Shown in pieces: positions 1 to 9,446 of a DNA stretch of 64,000 nucleotides. Position 1 is the stretch's first letter. Every line of letters starts with the position of its first letter. A program made the translations under genes and the position numbers. Origin of the DNA: Paralithodes platypus (taxonomy: Eukaryota > Arthropoda > Malacostraca > Decapoda > Lithodidae); NCBI GenBank assembly GCA_032716605.1, contig CM064517.1, positions 19,946,742 to 20,010,741 of the forward strand. Reading direction: 5' to 3'. The notes under the pieces were generated by a model. That model saw only the letters and a list, made by a program, of their open reading frames with translations. It searched no databases and had not been told where the DNA came from.

Positions 1-399
1 CAAATTTATCTTGATGGGGAGTCTTGAAGGGGCGGGGGGGGGGGGGGGGTATTTAGCTTGATGGAGGTCTAGGGAGGAATCTAAAAACATATATATATAA
101 ACATATATATATATATAAACATATATATATAAACATATATATAAACATATATATATATATATATATATATATAAACACATACATATAAACATATATATAC
201 TGTATATATAAACATATATATATAAACATATATATATATATAAACATATATATATATAAACATATATATATAAACATATATATATATATATAAACATATA
301 TATATATATAAACATATATATATAAACATATACATATAAACATATACATATATACTGTATATATAAACATATATATATATATAAACATATATATATATA

Positions 400-434
<35 letters not shown>

Positions 435-447
435 ATATATATATATA

Positions 448-508
<61 letters not shown>

Positions 509-548
509 ATATATCGATAAGGAAATAAATACGCCCATCCCCCTTTAA
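1..548 (+). mobile_element. Family A foldback element, 3' half, with AT expansion
   Basis: The start matches the second half of other A copies (AATTTATCTTGA, then GATGGAGGTCTAGGGAGGAA, then a purine-poor tail ending ATCCCCCTTTAA). The 5' half lies outside the window or is lost. A poly-G run at about 34-49 replaces the usual short G run. The A/T-rich tail normally seen in A elements has expanded into about 420 bp of TATATA/ATAAAC repeat. The element ends in TTAA at 545-548. Long open frames through the AT tract are repeat artefacts. Confidence 0.7.
85..515. repeat. (TA)n / ATAAACATAT microsatellite
   Basis: Alternating TA runs are interrupted by AAAC, giving ATATAAACATAT subunits, with two ACTGTATATA variants near 200 and 355. 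The tract lies inside the tail of the family A element. Confidence 0.95.
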
Positions 549-581
549 GGAATATGTCGGTGTTTCTGAAGGCCAATATTT

Positions 582-723
582 ATGGATATAAAACACCATC
601 TGAGGAAAAGCACTTTATTGACAACGTTTCGCAATAGCTTCATCAGGTCACTAGTACCTGATGAAGCTATCTGCGAAACGTTGTCAATAAAGTGCTGTTC
701 CTCAGATGGTGTTTTTTATCCAT
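582..723. repeat. 142-bp near-perfect hairpin (foldback) flanked by 12-bp direct repeats
   Basis: Left arm 582-648 and right arm 656-723 are reverse complements, with two substitutions and one indel over about 67 bp, around a 7-nt spacer (CACTAGT). Each arm contains GCGAAACGTTGTCAATAAAG or its complement. GCCAATATTTAT occurs at 572-583 and again at 749-760, so the hairpin plus about 25 bp may be an insertion with a 12-bp target duplication. No coding capacity. Confidence 0.85.
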
Positions 724-893
724 TCTGTCTACTTCTCAAGTACCGCTCGCCAATATTTATGTTTGTTATATAAGATGTCCTTGGAGTCTATTGGGGTATT
801 TGGTATTTTCTTCGCTTATGATATAATGCTGTCTTATAAAATGGTTAGTTAATGCTTATGATTTATGGATGATGTCGGTATTATTGAAGGCCA

Positions 894-1130
894 ACTGGAC
901 CCCTTTCTCCCTCATGTTCAGCCCCAATAGTTATGAGATCTTAAGAAGTTCGCATAATTAGTTTTTAAATTTTAAGACTGTTTGCCCCATTTCTTTGTCA
1001 ATATTAAAACCTTTCGTGACACATAGGTGTCGATTTTTTTCCTGGCAAACGATAGCGAGCCCGTAATATTTCAAGAACCGTCCTTATTTCAACGAAAAAT
1101 GTACACACTAATCTGGAAGGGGTATCTTGG
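894..1130 (+). mobile_element. Family A element, truncated at both ends
   Basis: Contains the A landmarks in order: CCCCTTTCTCCCTCATGTT, a TTTGCCCCATTTCTTTGTC block, GGTGTCGATTTTTTTCCTGG, a diverged core (GGCAAACGATAGCGAGCCC) and CGAAAAATGTACA. Neither terminal TTAA is recognisable. Confidence 0.75.
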
Positions 1131-1140
1131 GATGAGACAC

Positions 1141-1374
1141 CAATTGACCACTTGCGAGTTTCAGGCTATAAGGATGTTGGAGCTGTAGACATCGATAGTA
1201 AACAAAAATGCAATAATAATGTAGGTTTCTGATAGCTAAAGAGTACTGTATGTTGAATTGGGTTTTATGTATTTATAAATGAACTACAACCTTATTTTAG
1301 CGGGTAATTCTGCTAAATATCGATGTCTACAGCTCCAACTTCCTTATAGAACGAAACTCACAACTGGTGAATTG
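1141..1374. mobile_element. Foldback element (family F)
   Basis: About 57-bp inverted arms at 1141-1197 and 1318-1374 share GTTGGAGCTGTAGACATCGA and its complement, with roughly 10-15% mismatch, around an AT-rich centre. No open frame. Only one copy is seen here, so family status and target duplication are unknown. Confidence 0.65.
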
Positions 1375-1571
1375 AGCAGGGGGAGGCCACATAGGCATAT
1401 AATAAGGAGTTACTGAAATTCCTCTTTCATTTGCCTGGCTTCCCCCACTGTTTCGATTTGGGTCTCACCTACACAGAGAGTAATCCAGCTAACTCTCACA
1501 AACACCTCCTCCTCCTATGCATTTCATAACATTTCACAAGCACACTACACTAAATTCCAACACATAAATTA
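1375..1571. other. No recognisable feature
   Basis: Pyrimidine-rich sequence with CCTCCTCCTCC and (CACA)-like stretches. No coding, repeat-family or RNA signal was recognised. Confidence 0.5.
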
Positions 1572-1675
1572 CCTCGAACGTACCTTGATTTTGGCTGTCT
1601 ATCACTTTCAACTTGGGGGGGGGGGGGACACTTGTTACAGACAGCTTTGCATTTTGTCTCCTTTATGCACATACA
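1572..1675 (+). mobile_element. LINE-alpha 3' UTR remnant
   Basis: Aligns by eye with the 3' UTR of LINE-alpha copy 3 at 32760-32860: CGAACGTACCTTGATTTTGGC, then a CACTTTCAACTT block, a G-rich interruption, and TTTTGTCTCCTTTATGCACATA. A 14-G run sits where the other copy has CAGGGAGAC. Non-coding and 5' truncated. Confidence 0.6.
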
Positions 1676-1679
1676 TTGT

Positions 1680-1802
1680 TTTGGAAGGATCTCTAGGAAT
1701 CGAAGGGGTAAGAACTATTTCAATTAACTATGTTGAAGAAAATCTTGTATTATTAGCCAGAAAAAAACCCTGTCGAAATACGTCGTGATCCTCGAGAGAT
1801 TA
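1680..1802 (+). mobile_element. Family C foldback element, right half
   Basis: GGAAGGATCTCTAGGAAT, then AAGAACTATTTCAATTAA, then TATTATTAGCCAGAAAA and a terminal AGAGATTAA match the right part of the C copy at 3080-3290. The left arm is missing. Confidence 0.55.
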
Positions 1803-1819
1803 ATGTAAAATGTCATGAC

Positions 1820-2202
1820 TTAAGGGAGCCCACCTCGCTTTTGTTCTCTTTCTCTCCCGCTCTCTTTGGCTTTTATCCATTCGGCCCCATTCAACCTACT
1901 GTTTTAAGACGTTTACCCTCATCCAGGTGTCAATATTTTCCTGGCGAGCGGTAGCGAGCCAGCATATATATATTTTTGTTTTGACAGCAAGCTAAATCTG
2001 TACATTTTTCGATAGAAAAATGTCCCCGGCGAAGCCGGATTTCTCCAACCAATGCTGGCTCGCTATCGCTCGCCAGAAAGAAATGGACACCTGGATGGGG
2101 ATAAACGTCTTAAAACAGTTGGCTGAATGGGTACGAATGGGTACAAGCCAGGGAAAGAGAGAAAATGAGAGACAGATAAAAAAAGCCGGTGACCCCCCTT
2201 AA
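1820..2202 (+). mobile_element. Family B TTAA foldback element
   Basis: Complete copy, TTAA to TTAA. The left half (GCTTTTATCCATTCGGCCCC, GTTTTAAGACGTTTACCC, CCTGGCGAGCGGTAGCGAGCC) reappears as reverse complement in the right half. The centre carries TTTTTCGATAGAAAAATG and the hairpin CCGGCGAAGCCGG. The left end is GGGAGCCCACCTCGC and the right end GCCGGTGACCCCCC, so the two ends are of different types. No transposase; a short open frame inside is incidental. Confidence 0.9.
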
Positions 2203-2296
2203 AATAATGTTAGAGAAAGGTTGTATTGTCCGTGCCTGTACTTCCTGTACCCCCTGGAGTATGGTAGACAGGTGTACAGTACGGTCAATACACTAC

Positions 2297-2345
2297 CTGT
2301 TCCATCATTCTATCTCTCTCTCACTCTCACTCTCTCACACTCACC

Positions 2346-2402
<57 letters not shown>

Positions 2403-2625
2403 TCTCTCTCTCTCACACACACAAACTCTCTCTCTCACACACACACTCTCTCTCACACACACTCTCTCTCTCTATCACACTCTCTCACACAAACACACAC
2501 ACTCTCTCTCTCTCTCACACACACACACACTCTCTCTCTTACTCTCACACACACACACTCTCACTCACTCACACAAACACACTCTCTCTCTCTCTATCAC
2601 ACTCTCTCTCTCACACACACACATA

Positions 2626-2662
<37 letters not shown>

Positions 2663-2905
2663 TCTCTCTTACTCTCACACACACAAACTTTCTCTCACAC
2701 ACACAAACTCTCTCTCACTCTCACACACACACACACTCTCTCTCTCACACACACACACACACTCTCTCTTACTCTCACACACACAAACTTTCTCTCTCAC
2801 ACACACAAACTCTCTCTCACTCTCACACACACACACACACTCTCTCTCTCTCTATCACACTCTCTCACACACACACACTCTCTCTCACACACACACATAC
2901 ACGAC
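2297..2905 (+). repeat. Compound (CT)n/(CA)n microsatellite
   Basis: About 600 bp of alternating CTCTCT and CACACA blocks with occasional CAAAC and CTTACTCT variants. Open frames of more than 200 codons here encode only Ser/Leu/His/Thr repeats and are not genes. Confidence 0.97.
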
Positions 2906-2993
2906 GGTGAGTTTATCGGTATACACGCCAATTATGCATGCTTACAAGTACATTTATCGTTCTTTAAACTTAAATAAAACTATCCGGAACAAA

Positions 2994-3048
2994 GTTAACC
3001 TAACCTAACGTAACGTACTTAACCTTACCTAACCTAAAATACTCTGTT
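2994..3048 (+). repeat. Degenerate CCTAA-type motif cluster
   Basis: AACCTAACCTAACG, then AACCTTACCTAACCTAA: about six imperfect CCTAA/CCTTA units. They resemble the arthropod telomere repeat (TTAGG)n but are too short and degenerate to be a telomere. Confidence 0.5.
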
Positions 3049-3079
3049 CCAATACAAAATATGATGAATTGCTGTTTAC

Positions 3080-3290
3080 TTAACCCCTTGATAACACGCG
3101 TTTTAGCTGTTTATTCTGGCTATCATCAGGCGGTTTTATGCAGCTTAGAATGGATCTGTGGGAATTGTAAGGGTAAAGACTATTTCAATTAACCCTCTGA
3201 CTTCCATATGCCCTTCCTACTCTGAATAATATCGTCTAATAATAGCCAGAAAACAGAAAAGAAGTGCGTCATCGATCTTCAGAGGGTTAA
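3080..3290 (+). mobile_element. Family C TTAA foldback element
   Basis: Runs from TTAACCCCTTG to CAGAGGGTTAA. The inner arms TTCTGGCTATCATCAGGCGG and ATCGTCTAATAATAGCCAGA are inverted relative to each other. Diverged from the other C copies, lacking the GTACCGG block, but same length (211 bp) and order. Confidence 0.7.
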
Positions 3291-3301
3291 ACAGTAGGTT
3301 T

Positions 3302-3960
3302 AATGTCATTGTACACACACCTACACACATTATGTAATTTGTACCCATGCACCCACCAATGCTTGTACACACACACACACGCACTGAAACACGCACACAC
3401 ACACACACATCCACACTTATCCTTGTATGCCTATTATTACATACACACATGCACACACGCATACCTGACATTATAAACCTATCCTTGTACGTCTATTACT
3501 ACATACACACACACACATACAGTATATACACACATGCACACCTACACATACCTGACATTACACACCTATCCTTGTACGTCTATTACTACATACACACACA
3601 CACACATATATATATATATACACACATGCACACCTACACATACCTGACATTACACACCTATCCTTGTACGCCTATTACTACATACACACACACATACAGT
3701 ATATACACACATGCACACCTACACATACCTGACATTACACACCTATCCTTGTACATCTATTACTACATACACACACATACAGTATATACACACACATGCA
3801 CACCTACACATACCTGACATTACACACCTATCCTTGTACGCCTATTACTACATACACACACACACACAGTATATACACACACATACCTGACATTGTAATC
3901 GTTAGCATACCCTTTCACTTGACCTTGTACGGCTGCTAGTATAAATACACGTACCTGACC
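3302..3960 (+). repeat. CA-rich minisatellite, about 87-92 bp period
   Basis: Six units contain CTATCCTTGTACGTCTATTA or a close variant, at about 3415, 3480, 3567, 3659, 3744 and 3827. Each is followed by TACATACACACACA and ACACCTACACATACCTGACA. (CA)n length varies between units. An open frame runs through it only because of the repeat. Confidence 0.9.
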
Positions 3961-4065
3961 TTGTACACCTATATCATATATGTGTATTGATGTGTGTATG
4001 CATGTGTGTGTGTATGTATGTGTACGTGCGTATATATGTGCGTAAAGTCAAGGGCGTGGCAAAAA
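3961..4065 (+). repeat. TG/TATG-rich low-complexity stretch
   Basis: GTGTGTATGCATGTGTGTGT and related TG/TATG runs, followed by about 25 bp of unrecognised spacer before the 65-bp array. Confidence 0.7.
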
Positions 4066-4672
4066 GTAGCCCATCAATATCCACCTAGGGTAGTATACTG
4101 ACTCATGGACGGTACTGAGAGTGTGTGGGTGTAGCTCATCAATATCCACCTAGGGTAGTATACTGACTCAAGGACGGTACTGAGAGTGTGTGGGTGTAGC
4201 TCATCAATATCCACCTAGGGTAGTATACTGACTCATGGACGGTACTGAGAGTGTGTGGGTGTAGCTCATCAATATCCACCTAGGGTAGTATACTGACTCA
4301 AGGACGGTACTGAGAGTGTGTGTGTGTAGCTCATCAATATTCACCTAGGGTAGTATACTGACTCATGGACGGTACTGAGAGTGTGTGTGTGTAGCTCATC
4401 AATATCCACCTAGGGTAGTATACTGACTCAAGGACGGTACTGAGAGTGTGTGGGTGTAGCTCATCAATATCCACCTAGGATAGTATACTGACTCATGGAC
4501 GGTACTGAGAGTGTGTGTGTGTGTAGCTCATCAATATCCACCTAGGATAGTATACTGACTCATGGACGGTACTGAGAGTGTGTGGGTGTAGCTCATCAAT
4601 ATCCACCTAAGGTAGTATACTGACTCAAGGACGGTATTGAGAGTGTGTGTGTGTAGCTTATCAATATCCACC
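4066..4672 (+). repeat. 65-bp tandem array with alternating variants
   Basis: CATCAATATCCACCTAGGGT recurs at 65-bp steps (one step of 67) for about nine and a half units. Most units alternate between ACTCATGGAC and ACTCAAGGAC, so the higher-order period is 130 bp. The array runs straight into the 5'-truncated end of LINE-alpha copy 1. Confidence 0.95.
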
Positions 4673-4689
4673 TGTAGCACCATCTCTCC

Positions 4690-6596
4690 TCCTACAAACC
4701 TGATCTTCTCTTCCTCACCGAAACCCAGGTGTCTGTAGCAACATCCAGCAGCCCCTTCTCTGTATCCTCCTACTTTATCTATCCTAGTTTCAAAGCCAAA
4801 GGCGGATGTTGTGCATATGTGCACAACAAACTCACTTGCTCTCGTGTTCCCGATTTTGACTCCTCTGAATTCTCAACTTTATGGCTCAAACTTTCCTGTC
4901 ATTCTCTTACTAAATATTTCTGTGCTGTCTATCTTTCCCCTAACTCTACCAACTTTCCCAAATGCTTTGACTATCTAAACTCTACAGTGGAACACATTCT
5001 ATCCATTTCTCCTTTCTCAGAAATCTCCATATTAGGAGATTTCAACATTCACCACCGCTAATGGTTCTCCTCTCACACTACTGATCCACCTGGTGAACAA
5101 GCGTACATCTTTTCTATCCTAAATGACCTAGAGCAGTTAGTTCAGCAACCCACCCGTATCCCGAATCGCATCGGAGATCGGCCCAACATTCTTGACCTGT
5201 TTCTAACTTCTAACCCTTCTTCTTATACTGTCGATCTTTTTTCTCCTTTGGGCTCCTCCGACCATAAACTTATCTCTGTCACCTGTCCTATCTCTCCAGT
5301 ACGGCCACCCGATCCTCCTAGCCGGCGGCGCTTGTGGCACTTTGGCGCTGCCGACTGGGAGGCTCTTCGGCAGTACTTCTTTGATTTTCCATGGAATGAT
5401 TTCTGCTTCCGTGGCCGAGGACCCTCGGAGAGTGCTGAACGCATTACCGAGGTAATCCTATCGGGCATGGAAGCATACATTCCATTCTCTTTCTCTCAGA
5501 CTAATGCTAAAAAATCTTGGTTTACTCACGCCTGTTCTACTGCTGTCCGCAATAAGGAGGAAGCATTCAAACGGTACCGACGCCTTAAAACTCAAGACTC
5601 TCATTCTTCATATGTTTCTGCCCGGAATCAAGCCAAATCTGTTCTTCGACTTGCCAAACACTCTTTCATCAATAATAAATGCACTGAACTATCCAACTCT
5701 AGCTCTTCCCAAGCTTTCTGGCATCTAGCTAAAAACCTCTCCAACAATTTCTCTTCCTCGTCTTTCCCTCCCCTTTCCCACTCTGATGGCACAACCATCA
5801 CTTCTTCCTTTGACAAAGCTAAACTCTTCGCTCAAACATTTGCTAGAAACTCCACCTTGGATGATTCCGGTGCTATTCCTCCCTCTCCGCCCTCCTCTCT
5901 CTTACTTATGCCTAATATCCTAATCTCTTCTAAAGATGTACTTTCTACCCTCTCTGGGCTTAACACTAATAAGGCGTACGGTCCGGACGGTGTTCCTCCT
6001 GTTGTTCTCAAAAACTGTACTTCCGTGCTGACTCCCAGCCTAGGCAAACTCTTTCGTCTCTGTCTATCCTCTAACGTCTTCCCTTCATGCTGGAAGTTGG
6101 CTCACATTCAACCTGTCCCAAAGAAGGGTGACCGCTCTCAACCCTCCAACTATCGTCCAATTGCTCTCATTTCTTGTCTTTCTAAAGTTTTTGAAACTAT
6201 TCTTGCTTCCAAATTACTTAAGCATTTCTCTTCTCATAATCTGCTCTCAGATCGCCAGTATGGCTTCCTTAAGGGTCGCTCTACTGGTGATCTTCTTTCA
6301 TATCTTACTAACTCTTGGTCATCCTCCTTTCGGGACTTCGGTGAGACTTTTTCTATTGCACTAGACATATCGAAAGCCTTCGATAGAGTCTGGCATAAAT
6401 CTTTAATTTCTAAACTACCCTCCTTCGGTTTCTATCCCTCCATCTGTGCCTTTGTCTCTAATTTCCTTTCCGGCCGTTCCATAGCCGCGGTTGTGGACGG
6501 CCATTGTTCACTTCCTCACCCTAAAAACTCCGGTGTTCCTCAGGGCTCTGTCCTATCTCCTATTCTCTTTCTAATTTTTATAAATGATCTCCTTAA
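4690..6596 (+). pseudogene. LINE-alpha ORF2: endonuclease plus RT N-terminal part
   Basis: Non-LTR retrotransposon polyprotein, used for target-primed reverse transcription in the nucleus. One frame (frame 1) runs from about 4690 to 6596. It is broken once by TAA at 5059-5061, where copy 4 on the other strand has Gln. The endonuclease shows LFLTET near its start, ILGDFNIHH (about 5029-5055) and [11 protein letters not shown] (about 5251-5283), the active-site signatures of AP-like endonucleases. The RT part shows [13 protein letters not shown] (about 5974), [10 protein letters not shown] (about 6148), [13 protein letters not shown] with the first catalytic Asp (about 6362), and [14 protein letters not shown] (about 6530). 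The YADD box lies beyond the insertion. No start codon, because the copy is truncated. Confidence 0.9.
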
Positions 6597-7076
6597 CACC
6601 TTACGAGCGGCCTATGCGGTTTATTTATGTGTACCGCACAGCGGGGTGTTTTTAGCCAAAATAGGGCTGTTTACGTGATCATTTTCATGCCTAAATAAGA
6701 CCCAGAACGTAAAACAAGTACCTATCCCTGAAAGGGCATAAACAGAGCTTTCGAATGACACCATAACGATCCTTGTATGATGGATAGTTTTCTTGCAATA
6801 ACCGTGCAACGCGAGTGCAAAAAGCAGGTAATTCGGTACTTTCAGTACATAATTGAGTATGTAGCGAGTGAGAGAGGGAGGAGGGAGCTGAGATTTGTGT
6901 CAGTAGGTTCGCCGCGGTGGTCTGGAGCAGTCATACGCTCGCTAGTCTCCTGCCACCACTTGTCTCTCTCTCTCAGCCACATTACGTGCTGAAATTGCCA
7001 CTCGAGTTATGTCGAGCGCCGCCACATAGTCCAGCTTTATTTAACTCGACTTATGTTGCTCGCCGCTAATTAAGGG
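6597..7076. mobile_element. 480-bp TTAA-flanked non-autonomous element inside LINE-alpha
   Basis: TTAA at 6593-6596 and 7077-7080 flank a 480-bp block absent from other LINE-alpha copies. Removing the block plus one TTAA restores LINE sequence and frame: CTTAACTGTACC, as at 31816-31827. Terminal inverted repeats are short and imperfect: the left end reads CACCTTACGAGCGGC and the right end, reversed, CCCTTAATTAGCGGC. The structure fits a piggyBac-type MITE. No open frame of note. Only copy in the window; unrelated internally to families A to D. Confidence 0.85.
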
Positions 7077-7080
7077 TTAA

Positions 7081-7822
7081 CTGTACCTTAATTCCCATCC
7101 ATTCATACGCAGACGACTCAACCTTACACTACTCCATTACTTTTTCAGAACGCCCCAGCCAGCAATCCCTCAACGACAAACGTAATGAATCCATAGAACT
7201 CTTAAATTCTGATCTAAATACTATTTCCAATTGGGGCAGAGAAAACCTTGTTAACTTTAATGCTTCCAAAACCCAATTTCTCCATCTATCTACCCATCAG
7301 GATCTCCCAGCGGACTATCCCTTATTCTTCAACAATACAAAAATCAACCCTTCATCTTCTCTCAATATTCTTGGTGTCTCTTTTTCTTCTGCTCTCATTT
7401 GGAAGGACCATATTACCAGTCTTGCTAAGGCAGCCTCCCAGAAGCTGGGTGTGCTCAACCGCCTTAGGGGGTTCTTTTCCCCTGCACAGCTTCTTGCTCT
7501 GTACAGGGGCATAGTGCGCCCTTGTATTGAGTATTGTTCACATGTGTGGGGAGGTTCCTCTCACACCGCTCTCCTAGACAAGGTTGAAAGGAAGGCCTTT
7601 CGTATCATTAACTCCCGTCCACTCACCAACTCTCTGCAATCTCTCTCTCTCCGCCGCAATGTTGCATCTCTCTCGCTATTCTATCGCTACTATAATAATC
7701 AGTGTTCCTCAGAGCTATCCCAGTGCATACCACCTCCTTTACGTAGGGCACGTGGTACCCGTCTTGCAACTCAATCCCACCCCTACTCTGTGCAACTCTC
7801 CAACCCAAGAGTGAAACGTTAC
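7081..7822 (+). pseudogene. LINE-alpha ORF2: RT catalytic box and C-terminal part
   Basis: Continuation of the frame interrupted at 6596. HSYADDS (about 7100-7120) is the catalytic YxDD box. It is followed by NWGRENLVNFNASKTQFL, ILGVSFSSALIWKDHI, and a C-terminal CIEYCSHVWGGSSHTALL block at about 7527. Frame 2 is open to about 7824. The alpha sequence stops at about 7822, so the usual C-terminus and 3' UTR are missing. Confidence 0.9.
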
Positions 7823-7865
7823 TAGATACATAAATGAGCAAATAAATACGCCCATCCCCCCTTAA
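7823..7865 (+). mobile_element. Family A tail fragment
   Basis: AATAAATACGCCCATCCCCC followed by TTAA matches the last 40 bp of the A element at 1-548. It separates the LINE-alpha break from a C element and shares its TTAA (7862-7865). Confidence 0.65.
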
Positions 7866-8075
7866 CCCTTTCTGTACCGGTAACGTCCTTTTATTTGTTT
7901 CTGGCTACTGTTAAACGATTGTATTCAGTTTAAGAAGCGCCTCCAGTAATTAACAGGCTTCGAACTATCTCACTTAACCCTTTTTACGACCACAGATCCT
8001 TCTTAAACTGCACAAAATCGTCTAAATATAGCTAGAAATAAATCCAACAGACGTCGACGGTACAGAAGGGGTTAA
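7862..8075. mobile_element. Family C TTAA foldback element
   Basis: Canonical copy: TTAACCCTTTCTGTACCGGT at the left, CGACGGTACAGAAGGGGTTA at the right. Inner inverted arms TTTAAGAAGCGCC and GATCCTTCTTAAACTGC, with CGATT/ATCGTCTAAATATAGC. 214 bp, non-coding. Its left TTAA is also the right TTAA of the A fragment. Confidence 0.85.
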
Positions 8076-8154
8076 GGTCAATTTACAGCCACCGAGCGGA
8101 GATGGTACACGTATCAATGGTGCACATAATTATACACTATATCGTTAAGGGGGG

Positions 8155-8552
8155 CCACCGGCTTTGTTTATCTTTCTCTCCTTGTCTCTCTTTCCCTGGT
8201 TTGTATCCATTCGGCCCCATTCATCCTACTGTTTTAAGACGTTTATCCACATCCAGGTATCGATTTCTTCCTGGCGAGCGATAGCGAGCCAGCATTGAAT
8301 GGAGAAATCCGGCTTCGCCGGAGAAATTTTTCTATCGAAAAACGTCCAAATTTAGCTTACTCTAATATTTGTTTTATATATATATATATATATATACTGT
8401 ATATATATGCTGGCTCGCTACCGCTCACCAGGAAAATATTGACACCTGGATGGGGGTAAACGTCTTAAAACAGTAGGCTGAATGGGGCCGAATGGATACA
8501 AGCCAAAGAGAGAGGGAAAGCAAGAGAAAACAAGCGAGGTGGGCTTCCTTAA
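8155..8552 (-). mobile_element. Family B TTAA foldback element with TA expansion
   Basis: Complete copy in the opposite orientation to that at 1820. Left end GGGGGGCCACCGGC, right end GCGAGGTGGGCTTCC. Two inverted cores, GGCGAGCGATAGCGAGCC (about 8273) and GGCTCGCTACCGCTCACC (about 8412). Hairpin CCGGCTTCGCCGG near 8309. The central TATATA spacer has expanded to a (TA)n tract at about 8376-8409. Confidence 0.9.
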
Positions 8553-8930
8553 ATGCATTAATTTGTATTTGTTTAACATGGTTGCATGTTGTATTAATAC
8601 TAATTTGTATATATATTTTTATAAGTGAGATATAGATAGACAGACAGACAGACAGACAGATAGGTAGATGGATAGCTAAATAGATAGACAGATAGCTAGA
8701 TAGATAGATATATAGAGCTAAATTGATAGATTGGCATATAGATAGATAGACAGGTGGATAGATAGATAGAGATAGATAGATAAATAGATATAGATAGATA
8801 AAATATATAGATAGATAGACAGGTAGATAGATACAGTAGACACACAGATAATTTTCAGCATATTGCAAGTCATTTGTAACAGTTTAGGCTACAGTTTATA
8901 GTACAACACAACTCAGTTACACAAATGTGC
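8553..8930. repeat. GATA/GACA microsatellite and flanks
   Basis: About 8637-8835 is a mixed (GATA)n, (GACA)n, TAGATAGA tract with GGTGGATA and CTAA interruptions. About 80-95 bp on each side are AT-rich without identifiable content. The open frame on the minus strand is repeat-derived. Confidence 0.85.
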
Positions 8931-8931
8931 T

Positions 8932-9400
8932 TATCAATGCCAATATATTGATTCAAGATTAGCTAAACAATACATTAAGGGAGCCCACCTCGCTTTTTTT
9001 CTCTCTTTCTCTCCCTCTCTCTTTGGCTTGTATCCATTCGGCCCCGTTCAGCCTACTGTTTTAAGACGTTTACCCCCATCCAGGTGTCAATATTTTCCTG
9101 ACGAGCGGTAGCGAGCCAGCACATATATATTTTTGTTTTGACAGCAAGCTAAATTTGCACATTTTTCGATAGAAAAATTTCTCCGGCGAAACCGGATTTC
9201 TCCATACAATGCTGGTTCGCTATCGCTCGCCAGGAAGATATTGACACCTGGATGGGGATAAACGTCTTAAAACAGTAGGCTGAACTGGGCCGAATGGATA
9301 CAAGCCAAACAGAGAGGGAGAGAAAGAGAGAACAAAAAGCGAGGTGGGCTCCCTTAATATATTGTTTAGTTAATCTTGAATCAATATATTGGCATTGATA
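8932..9400. repeat. Palindromic flanks surrounding a B element
   Basis: The 43 bp left (8932-8974) and right (9358-9400) of the B element at 8975-9357 are reverse complements with two mismatches. They include CCAATATATTGATTCAAGATT and its complement. With the inner B element, the whole 469 bp is a nested palindrome centred on the TTAA insertion point. Confidence 0.9.
8975..9357 (+). mobile_element. Family B TTAA foldback element with two like ends
   Basis: 383 bp, TTAA to TTAA. Both ends are of the GGGAGCCCACCTCGC type, unlike copies at 1820, 8155 and 62282 that pair two different ends. Two inverted cores (about 9100 and 9212) and the hairpin CCGGCGAAACCGG, with one mismatch relative to other copies. 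Sits in the middle of palindromic flanking DNA. Confidence 0.9.
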
Positions 9401-9407
9401 TATATAA

Positions 9408-9443
<36 letters not shown>
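9401..9443. repeat. (TA)n microsatellite
   Basis: Short TATATAATATATG leading into an uninterrupted TA run. Confidence 0.9.

Positions 9444-9446
<3 letters not shown>

Larger units (their letters stand above)
4673..7822 (+). mobile_element. LINE-alpha copy 1 (APE-type non-LTR retrotransposon)
   Basis: A 5'-truncated LINE that begins inside the endonuclease and ends abruptly in the C-terminal region, where a family A tail fragment starts. It is split at 6593-7080 by a TTAA-flanked 480-bp insertion. Without that insertion the reading frame continues exactly (484 added bases shift frame 1 to frame 2). Protein motifs place it in the broad Jockey/I group of APE-type LINEs; the exact clade is not assigned. 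Best-preserved copy of six alpha copies or fragments in the window. Confidence 0.9.

Noticed and set aside
2189..2977. Open frames of more than 200 codons over the CT/CA repeat
   Set aside because: Predicted protein is only Ser/Leu/His/Thr from dinucleotide repeats; two frames are open at once.
8425..8868. 147-codon minus-strand frame
   Set aside because: Composed of GATA/GACA repeat plus the end of a B element.
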